Source: Thiomonas delicata (GTDB lineage: Bacteria; Pseudomonadota; Gammaproteobacteria; Burkholderiales; Burkholderiaceae_C). Taken from it: DNA of 64,000 nt. The stretch is from positions 585,353-649,352 of the forward strand of contig NZ_LT592170.1 of assembly GCF_900088825.1 (NCBI RefSeq), written 5' to 3'. Both the position numbers and the translations under genes were made by a program. Below are positions 57,701-64,000 of this stretch, in pieces. The first letter of the stretch is position 1. Every line of letters begins with the position of its first letter. The notes below the pieces were generated by a model. It was not told where the DNA came from. It made no database searches and saw only the letters and a list, made by a program, of their open reading frames with translations.

Positions 57701-58118
57701 GAGATGCCCGCCATGATGTCTCTGATGCACAAAGGCCCCGGCCAGGGCGTCAGCACGCTGGCCAGCGCGGGTTCGAGCGGCCTCGAGCGGCCTGTGCAGT
57801 CCGGGCACCCGTTCGCACTCGCGAGGACCATGCCCTGCAGCTCGCACGGTGCCACGAGCTTTTTGGCGGTGCGCTCGTAGCGCTCCCGGATGCCTTGGGC
57901 CGGCAGCTGCGCAGGGTCAACCACGGCCACGCTCAGGACTTCGGACACGCGAGGCACCAGGGTCACGATCGGTATAGAGCACCATAAAACACCCTAACTC
58001 GCGCCGGTGGTCGCGGCCACTTCCTTGATGTCAACCACCTTCGAATCAACCATAGGGCTGTATATAGAGGTATAAAATGCCATAATCGCCATCCCCATTC
58101 GTTCTGCAGACTTCTGAC
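57701..58118. other. Spacer between brnTA and the ATPase gene
   Basis: No gene is supported. A minus-strand open frame (57.7-57.97 kb) contains a CPDC pair but no recognisable domain. The sequence GTATAGAG occurs near 57970 and again, as GTATATAGAG, near 58060. The second copy is part of an AT-rich stretch with a TATAAA box that is the likely promoter for the next gene. Confidence 0.4.
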
Positions 58119-59273
58119 ATGGCTACCGACCCGTTCTTCCATCGCCCCGACTTGGCCAACGAGTTGGCCAACGTCATCCTCAACGAGGCAGCTCTCGCGC
58201 CGGCGCGTTCCGGCCTGTTCCTGGCCGCACCGCGGCGCACTGGCAAGTCGACGTTCCTTCGCGAAGACCTGATGCCCGCGCTCGAGAAGCGCGGCGCAGC
58301 CGTGCTCTACGTCGACCTATGGGCCGACAAGACGATCGAACCCGGTTCGGCGATTGTCGCGCTCGTGCGCAGCGCGTTTGCACAGGATGACGGCTTCGTG
58401 CTCAAGATGGCGCGCAAAGCCGGTATGGACAAGGTCAACGTCGGGGGGCTGAGCTTCGATGTGGCCAAGGTGGGCTTAGGTACCGGTGTGAGCCTGAGCC
58501 AGGCGCTGGGCGCCCTGTCCGATCGCGTCAAGGCGCCCATCGTCCTGATGATCGACGAGGCTCAGCAAGCCGCGACCACCGACGAAGGCAACAACGCGCT
58601 GTTCGCATTGAAGGCGGCTCGCGATGAGCTCAACAGCACCCATCACTTTGGTCTGCGCATCGTGGCCACGGGCTCTAGCCGCTCCAAGCTGGCCATCCTG
58701 CGCGCCAGCAAGGACCAGGCGTTCTACAAGGCCATGCTGCGCGCCTTTCCGCCGTTGGGCGTCGACTATGTGAGGTGGTTTGTAGACAACGCCGGCCTGC
58801 CCACCCAGCTGGACGTAGACCGCACCCTGCGCAGCTTCGAGCGCGCCGCTTGGCGCCCGGAAGTGCTCATGCAGGCGCTCGGCGACCTGCCCGATGACAA
58901 CGGCGTGCTGCCCCCCGCCGAGCGCCTGGACGACGCCTTCGAGGTCGCCGTGGCCGCGGCGATCGAGGAATCGGACGAGGCCATGCTCAAGGTCGTGCGG
59001 GCGCTCACGCCACTACAGGGTGCGGTGTTGCGCGTGTTGGCGATTCAGGGAGACGGCTACACCCCTTACGCGGCTGCGTCGCTCAAGGCGTACTCCGAGC
59101 AGCTGGCCCAGCTGGATCCGGATAGCGTGGACAAAGTCAATGTCCCCAACGTTCAGAGCACCCTCGAAGCTCTGCAGGCGAAATCGCTCGTGTGGCGAGC
59201 CGCGCACGGGGAGTACGCCCTCGAGGAGCAAGGCCTCGTCGATCTCATGCGCAGCAAGGGCCTGCTGGCTTGA
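58119..59273 (+). CDS. Orphan AAA ATPase
   Basis: A 384-aa P-loop ATPase of the AAA/STAND-like ATP-binding type. Walker A is APRRTGKSTFL, Walker B is IVLMIDEAQQA, and a sensor-like Ser lies in IVATGSSRSKL. The C-terminal third has a winged-helix-like pattern (LKVVRALTPLQGAVLRVLAI, then ALQAKSLVWRA). No effector domain is fused, and no partner gene is next to it. Similar proteins occur in mobile and defence regions. The function is unknown. Confidence 0.7.
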   Translation: MATDPFFHRPDLANELANVILNEAALAPARSGLFLAAPRRTGKSTFLREDLMPALEKRGAAVLYVDLWADKTIEPGSAIVALVRSAFAQDDGFVLKMARKAGMDKVNVGGLSFDVAKVGLGTGVSLSQALGALSDRVKAPIVLMIDEAQQAATTDEGNNALFALKAARDELNSTHHFGLRIVATGSSRSKLAILRASKDQAFYKAMLRAFPPLGVDYVRWFVDNAGLPTQLDVDRTLRSFERAAWRPEVLMQALGDLPDDNGVLPPAERLDDAFEVAVAAAIEESDEAMLKVVRALTPLQGAVLRVLAIQGDGYTPYAAASLKAYSEQLAQLDPDSVDKVNVPNVQSTLEALQAKSLVWRAAHGEYALEEQGLVDLMRSKGLLA

Positions 59274-59449
59274 GTTCCACCGTCGGCTTAGTTGCGCGTA
59301 TAAGTCACTGATTTTGCTCTATGTGCATCAGAGCCATCATGGCGTGAGATGCCTTTTATGTTCAATGACTTGCGCGCGCTCATGGGCGGCAGTCTAGGTG
59401 TCCTGCCGGATTGAGACGCCCACAGCTAAATCCGGATACCCGTCTTTGG

Positions 59450-59739
59450 GCACGCCGAAGTCGCGCGCGTAGCGTCCCCCGCGCGGTTTGCCGTCGGGTC
59501 CGCGAGGGCGGCGATCATCATCGCCACCGCGCGTCGGCCTCGCGCTGGCGTTGCTCCAGGCGTTCGCGCGCCTGGCGGATCGCATCAAGTCGCGCCTGGC
59601 GCCGCTCGATCTCGGCCGGGATGTCCAGCACCGGCTCCTGCGCCTCGGCCTCGTCGGTGGCCTTCGCTCGCGCCAGCAGCGCGTCGATCTGCTTCTTGAG
59701 CTCGGCCTCGGTGTGCTGCATGCGCGCATAGCTCATCGT
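59450..59739 (-). pseudogene. IS1182-family transposase fragment
   Basis: The linker region of an IS1182-type transposase is visible: MSYARMQHTEAELKKQIDAL and a coiled coil with ARLDAIRQARERLEQRQREA. After a frameshift near 59520 it continues RRPRGPDGKPRGGRYARDFG up to GVPKD. The catalytic domains on both sides are absent. Confidence 0.75.
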
Positions 59740-59880
59740 CTTGTGGCGGCTCCGTAAGCTCCCACCATCAAGTAGGCAGGTCAGAGGTAGAGACGCGTGG
59801 GACCTGATCCGGTGCTGCACGTTCAATCGAGGGTCGATTTACATGACCTCGAACGGGAAAAGGTGAACGTTGGCCCGCGG

Positions 59881-60312
59881 TTTTGACACTATGTTCCATC
59901 GGCGTTGGCATCCGGGACTGATGCGACGCCTCAACTGCTGACGCCGAGCATGTCAGCAACCGTGCCGAAGATGCTCAGGACTACCACTTTGGGCGTCACC
60001 CTTCCCGGGAAACCCCCTGTCGAGCCGGCCCAATTTGCCTGCAGATCTGCCCCGAAAAACTTCTACGGTGGCGCGGCCATTTGACACACTGTTCTTGGGC
60101 TAAAGTGGCTCCACCAGCATCGAGGGCGCCAAATTTCTACACTCTGCCATGCCCTGGGCTAGCGTCGATCGGCGCCTTCCACTCTGGCGCGGTTTTCACA
60201 CTTTGTTATGCGGATCCTAGAGGAGGGAGCTGGGAACAAACTCTCAAAAGCGAAACAAAGTCTCAAAATCCGGACGGAGACTAGCTCCGAAGTGGGAAAC
60301 AAAGTTTCAAAC
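59881..60312. repeat. Seven degenerate copies of a 15-bp motif in two orientations
   Basis: Consensus TTTTGACACTTTGTT. Plus-strand copies begin at 59881, 60079, 60133 and 60193. Inverted copies lie at 60235-60249, 60254-60268 and 60298-60312. Copies match the consensus at 11 to 14 positions. Multiple irregularly spaced copies of one motif are typical of transposase-binding sites at the ends of Tn7-like and IS21-like elements. No such transposase is in the window. Confidence 0.65.
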
Positions 60313-60881
60313 AATCGACAATGATTGAATAAAAACAGCAACTTAGCAAGCCAAGAAAGCGCACGCAACCCAACCCCTCACGCCGCGACAATGCAAGGGA
60401 AGACAACTCCGCTCCCCAGTGGGCTGTCACGCCCCTGGCCCGGGCCCGACGGCGCAGCGAATCAAATAGTTGCCGCGCAAACGCTCGTCGGTGGTGAGCC
60501 CCCGACGGGTAAGTTAAGGGTAAGAGCTGCCACGGGAGGGCGGCACTTGGAGACGAGAAGTAGCCGAGCGCGGGGTGGTGAGCGACAGCAGTTCGGCCTA
60601 AGCGGTCTGTCGCACAATCGGGCCGGGTGGCTGTAGTCGGCCATGAGCCGACATCGGCGAATGTCGGCTATCGAAAGGATGTGCCCTACGCCACCCATCG
60701 AAAGGACTACGCACGGCGCTCCCATCCAGCAGAGAGTCCTTGGCTGACTGGCAAGCACGTCGTTGCGCAGCAAGGGCATAACCTCGCTTGCCCAAACCTC
60801 GCTCAGCGGATCCTCGCGGGTACGCAAGCCTCGTGGACCGTGTTGCGACGGCAAGCCGTCCTACGGCACAGTACCCATGGA
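60313..60881. other. Non-coding stretch with a hairpin
   Basis: No gene is supported. A 9-bp perfect stem, AGCCGACAT / ATGTCGGCT, with a six-base loop lies at 60646-60669. Confidence 0.5.
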
Positions 60882-61376
60882 TTAGGGCTTGATGTAAGCG
60901 AACTCAGCTTTTTCGAGTTGCATGATGCGCGCAACGCCGGCCGGTACCACCACCGCCTGCGGCACCAGTTCTGGCATATGGCCAAGCTTCTTGGCCATAC
61001 CTTCCATGGTCGTATGGCAGGCGTCGAACTCCACACCCTCGATGTCCAGCGATGCGATGCGCTGCGCCACCGAGCTGTTCTTGAGCAACATGGGCAGGCC
61101 AGGGCCATAGGCCACGATGACGATCCGCACTTTTTCCTGGCCAAAGTAGTCGAGCAGATTCTGCGCATTGTTGAGCGCCAGATTCCACAGCGCCGGGTCG
61201 TCCTGGCTCACCTGCATCACCACCTTGTATTGGGCAAACGGCAGGTCGTGGATGAACGCGGGCTTGTCGAAGTTGAAGTCTTTCAACATCGACGGGTTGG
61301 CCGCCTGGGCCAGGCCAGTGCAGCCTAGCACCAGCGTCAGGCTCAGCAAGGCGCTCTTGAATGGCGATGTGTTCAT
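60882..61376 (-). CDS. DsrE-like periplasmic protein
   Basis: A 164-aa protein with a signal peptide (MNTSPFKSALLSLTLVLGCT, cleavage after AQA) and a DsrE/DsrF-like fold. It has KVVMQVSQDDPALWNLALNN, VRIVIVAYGPGLPMLL and DACHTTMEGM with one conserved cysteine. Exported DsrE-like proteins are often found near sulfur or redox genes; the role here is unknown. GAGGAG stands nine bases before the ATG. Confidence 0.8.
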   Translation of the reverse strand: MNTSPFKSALLSLTLVLGCTGLAQAANPSMLKDFNFDKPAFIHDLPFAQYKVVMQVSQDDPALWNLALNNAQNLLDYFGQEKVRIVIVAYGPGLPMLLKNSSVAQRIASLDIEGVEFDACHTTMEGMAKKLGHMPELVPQAVVVPAGVARIMQLEKAEFAYIKP

Positions 61377-61523
61377 GTTGTCTCCTCATGAGTGGGGTGG
61401 TGAGCCGCGTTCTACGATAAGGCGACGGGAAGAAGCCTGCCGATGCGCTGCGGATGCGGCGCACCTCTAAATGGATAAATATTTTCAAAGTTTGATCACA
61501 GCCGGGCCAGTCGGAACGACTCG

Positions 61524-62285
61524 CTATCCTCGCCGGTCGACGAAGCTTGATAGGGCCGCAAACGACGAAGCAATCTTGTCAGGCATTTGGCCGAGTTGCT
61601 CAACCGGCATGCCCATACGATTAACCCAAATGGTTGGGAAACCAAATATTTTTGCCCCTGCCGCATCCCAGCCAGCAAAAGCCACAAAGGCGATTTCGTC
61701 GCGCTGCAGCTTGAAGGCATCTACTGCCATCTGGTAGGTTCGTGGATCCGGCTTATACACCCGCACTGCGTCGGTAGACAGCAAGTGATCAAATACGCCG
61801 GCAAGATCGGAATTTTTAATGCCAGCCTCCAACATCGGCACCGTGAAATCGTTCAGGGGCGCCAGCCCCAACCCGCGGTTTTTTAATCTTTTTAGGACTG
61901 GCACAACATCCGGCCATGTTTTCATATCCATGAAACCAGCCATCAATCGTTGGCGTTTATCGCTCGGAAGTGCGATTTTTTCAGAATTCGCAGCAAAAAT
62001 TAGCGCATCTTCAGCTACGCGCAAGAAATCGGCGTAATTTCCCATAATCGTGCGCAACCATGTATATTCGAATAAGTGTGTGCGCCACGATGCCACCAAA
62101 GCCGCACCTCTATCAGGAAACATTTTTTCAGCCGTTGAGAAAATCGGTCGCGGGTCAAAGAGTGCAAGCCCATCGAAAGCGACAGCCTTGATGCGACGAC
62201 TGGCTGCCCAAGCGGGCATCATTTGAGCTGCCGAGGTTGCCATGGCGGCGCCTACGAATCCACGTCGATTCATAACATTCTCCAT
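61524..62285 (-). CDS. Haloacid-dehalogenase-like protein (type II) with Tat signal and altered active site
   Basis: A 253-aa protein of the L-2-haloacid dehalogenase branch of the HAD superfamily. It has a twin-arginine signal (NRRGFVGAAMAT), which is rare in this family. The nucleophile Asp is kept in AVAFDGLALFD, but that loop is one residue shorter than the usual FDxYGTLFD. LEYTWLR survives as FEYTWLR, and the Lys of VYKPDP is present. The catalytic SSNxWD motif reads AFAGWD, losing the Ser and Asn. True dehalogenase activity is doubtful. Divergent from the LysR gene. Confidence 0.75.
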   Translation of the reverse strand: MENVMNRRGFVGAAMATSAAQMMPAWAASRRIKAVAFDGLALFDPRPIFSTAEKMFPDRGAALVASWRTHLFEYTWLRTIMGNYADFLRVAEDALIFAANSEKIALPSDKRQRLMAGFMDMKTWPDVVPVLKRLKNRGLGLAPLNDFTVPMLEAGIKNSDLAGVFDHLLSTDAVRVYKPDPRTYQMAVDAFKLQRDEIAFVAFAGWDAAGAKIFGFPTIWVNRMGMPVEQLGQMPDKIASSFAALSSFVDRRG

Positions 62286-62365
62286 CGATCTGTGGTAGTG
62301 TAGAAGATGGCAACTAAATATACTATTGATCGATTTTGCAATTCATCATTCATTATTCTTGAATT

Positions 62366-63250
62366 ATGGACAAGCTAGACGAGTTAGCGCTGCTTATCGC
62401 CATTTTGGACGAGGGTACGTTGATCGCCGCAGCGCACAAAACAGGGCGCTCCCCAGCCTCGGTTACGCATATTCTCAACGAGATGGAAACGCGGATCGGC
62501 GTGCGCCTGATTGAACGAACAACGCGCAAGCTGGCCCCGACCGAGGCTGGGCGTCGCTTGGCTGATAGTGGCCGCCGCATACTTAGCGACTACGATGAGT
62601 CGCTCCATGAAGCAATGGGCCAAGCCGTCAGTCCGACCGGATTGTTGCGCGTGTCAGCGCCGCTCATGTTTGGGCGCCGCCACTTGGCACCAATTGCCAC
62701 GCGCTACCTTGACATGTACCCACAAGTGTCGATCGAATTGCTATTGTCGAATGAAATGGTGGATCTCATCGATCATAAAATCGACGTCGCCTTACGCATT
62801 GGCGCACTTAACGATTCGCGCCTGACCGTGCGCCAAATCGGTGAGGTTCGGCGCATCATTGTCGCCAGCCCGGATTATCTGAGTAAGCACGGATTGCCGA
62901 CAAACCCCGACTCACTAGCCCAGCATACGCTCGTTATGATGTCGATTCGAGGTGAAGTACAACCTTGGAATTTGACTGCTCAGGCGCATAGCCGTTTCGT
63001 CGTAAACCAAGCAGAGACCATGATCGATGCCGCCATTTCTGGTATCGGGCTGGCGCGTCCGCTATCGTATCAAGTGATCGACGAGATAAAATCAGGAAAA
63101 TTAGTTCGAGTCCTGAGTCAATTCGAGCCTGCGCCAATTCCGGTGAGCTTGGTATTCACTAGCCGCAAGCACATTCCTATGCGAACTCGTGCCTTCCTTG
63201 ACATCGCTGTAGGAGCGCTCAAACAAGTGGAAGGCATTCAGTACAGCTAG
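62366..63250 (+). CDS. LysR-type transcriptional regulator
   Basis: A 294-aa regulator. The DNA-binding domain spans residues 1-62 (DELALLIAILDEGTLIAAAH, RSPASVTHILNEMETRIG, LIERTTRKLAPTEAG). The effector domain begins GLLRVSAPLMFGRRHLAP, typical of the CrgA/DsdC-like group. It is divergent from the dehalogenase-like gene with an 80-bp AT-rich intergenic region, so it probably controls that gene. Base composition of both genes is more AT-rich than the rest of the window, a sign of separate origin. Confidence 0.88.
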   Translation: MDKLDELALLIAILDEGTLIAAAHKTGRSPASVTHILNEMETRIGVRLIERTTRKLAPTEAGRRLADSGRRILSDYDESLHEAMGQAVSPTGLLRVSAPLMFGRRHLAPIATRYLDMYPQVSIELLLSNEMVDLIDHKIDVALRIGALNDSRLTVRQIGEVRRIIVASPDYLSKHGLPTNPDSLAQHTLVMMSIRGEVQPWNLTAQAHSRFVVNQAETMIDAAISGIGLARPLSYQVIDEIKSGKLVRVLSQFEPAPIPVSLVFTSRKHIPMRTRAFLDIAVGALKQVEGIQYS

Positions 63251-63307
63251 CTGGCCTTTGAAATACCACGATTCACAGTGTGGTGTCATTCAAAATGCTT
63301 ATATCCA

Positions 63308-63538
63308 TCAGATAAAGGCGATTTCTCCCGCCTCGATAAAGCGAGTCAGGTGCATCTGAATGTCATGGAGATAGGCCCTGTCGATGGGGCGAAGGCCAGA
63401 AAACAATATTTCAACAACTTGCTAACGAACGCCTGCGCGGAACACCGGCTTTAGCTCATTAATCGGCGCCTTATGGCGCACGATTAGCGTCGTGCGGGCA
63501 ATGGCTGAGAAGTGCCGTTTATCTTTCGATCTAGACAT
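63308..63538 (-). pseudogene. Small gene of unknown function interrupted by an amber codon
   Basis: The frame reads MSRSKDKRHFSAIARTTLIV and on to LKPVFRAGVR, then TAG at 63422-63424. It continues in the same frame with QVVEILFSGLRPIDRAYLHD and IQMHLTRFIEAGEIAF to a normal stop, 77 codons in all. Both halves have normal protein composition. No family is recognised. Confidence 0.4.
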
Positions 63539-63949
63539 ATCTTCAATGACCAAGGGTTTCTCCAAAATCCCATGTGTCCGCTTTGAATCAGTGATTCTTG
63601 GATATTGAGTGACTGGTGAGGGTCGGCACCGGCCCTTGCGCGACGCGGCTTCGATGACCGCCCTGGCCGAGGAGTGGACGCCCACAATCCCTTAGTGCGT
63701 TGGAACGAGCGGCGCCCCCGCGCGGGACGAGTCCCGTGCGATCCCGGGATGCCTCCCGAAGGGATCGGGAGCCGCGCCAAGAGGAACATCCCCTGCAGAG
63801 CGCTTCAAGCTCGCTGCCTTCAACTTCCAGACCGGCACACCCCGACGTTCCATCCAGCTCGAGGCGGGACAGGTCTTATCTGCACGGGACAGCCTTTAAC
63901 TGCAAGTTCAATGGCGAAGGACTCACGCATAACCTATTGATCAAAAAGA
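63539..63949. other. Unassigned end region
   Basis: Open frames here show no family features. I see no supportable gene. Confidence 0.4.
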
Positions 63950-63982
63950 AAAATCCCCAAACCTTGGGGCCGGGGATTTTTT
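63950..63982. terminator. Bidirectional terminator
   Basis: Stem AAAATCCCC / GGGGATTTT, flanked by an A-run on the left and a T-run on the right, so it can act in both directions. Confidence 0.85.
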
Positions 63983-64000
63983 GGCAAGTGTGAGAATTTT

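Noticed and set aside
59881-60312. CRISPR array
   Set aside because: The motif is only 15 bp, degenerate, irregularly spaced and present in both orientations; no cas genes are nearby. No CRISPR array was seen elsewhere.

Overview
The window looks like part of a high-GC betaproteobacterial (Burkholderiales-type) genome. The evidence is a beta-class porin, oph/pmd-style aromatic catabolism genes, and a hydrogenase cluster whose gene content and largely whose order follow the hox/hyp locus of Cupriavidus necator. It carries two large metabolic modules, one for aromatic carbon and one for H2, separated and flanked by decayed or mobile DNA. I cannot name the genus.

Region 1 (1-13.6 kb) is a phthalate module. 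It opens with an IS5-family transposase cut by the window edge, whose right end sits on the stop codon of the first catabolic gene. A five-gene minus-strand operon follows in the transcription order ophA2 (Rieske oxygenase), ophC (4,5-dihydroxyphthalate decarboxylase), ophE (a pathway copy of quinolinate phosphoribosyltransferase), ophA1 (reductase) and ophB (dihydrodiol dehydrogenase). A second minus-strand operon encodes a branched-chain-type ABC importer with a fused LivH-LivM permease, followed by a porin. Both operons start at promoters carrying the same dyad over the predicted start of transcription, so one unseen regulator probably controls both. Between them lie a hemerythrin gene broken by one stop codon and the wreck of a LysR gene.

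Region 2 (13.8-25.9 kb) starts with a decayed second phthalate-dioxygenase-like gene, a c-type cytochrome of uncertain 5' end, a 1-Cys peroxiredoxin and a LysR regulator. A nine-gene plus-strand operon follows for protocatechuate 4,5-cleavage: ligU, ligJ, ligK, an uncharacterised NAD-binding oxidoreductase, ligI, ligA, ligB, ligC and an aldo/keto reductase. Regions 1 and 2 together encode a full route from phthalate through protocatechuate to pyruvate and oxaloacetate.

Region 3 (25.9-34 kb) holds a putative Fur-controlled outer-membrane protein, a perfect 23-bp inverted repeat, and an overlapping pair of membrane c-di-GMP enzymes: a GGDEF cyclase, then a PAS-GGDEF-EAL protein whose GGDEF site is degenerate. 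Fragments of DUF262/restriction-like genes follow.

Region 4 (34-56.6 kb) is a complete O2-tolerant group 1 [NiFe]-hydrogenase locus. Structural genes hoxK, hoxG, hoxZ and the nickel permease hoxN run on the minus strand. The genes hoxM-L-O-Q-R-T-V, hypA-B, hoxA-J-B-C and hypF-C-D-E-X run on the plus strand. Two divergent sigma-54 promoters with an array of TGGAAA/TTTCCA boxes lie between them, which fits control by HoxA and the HoxBC/HoxJ hydrogen sensor encoded in the same cluster.

Region 5 (56.6-64 kb) is accessory DNA. It contains a QueD fragment, a brnTA toxin-antitoxin pair with a shortened toxin, an orphan AAA ATPase, an IS1182 remnant, an array of seven 15-bp motifs resembling transposon-end binding sites, a DsrE-like periplasmic protein, a Tat-exported degenerate haloacid dehalogenase with a divergent LysR regulator, and a small gene split by an amber codon.
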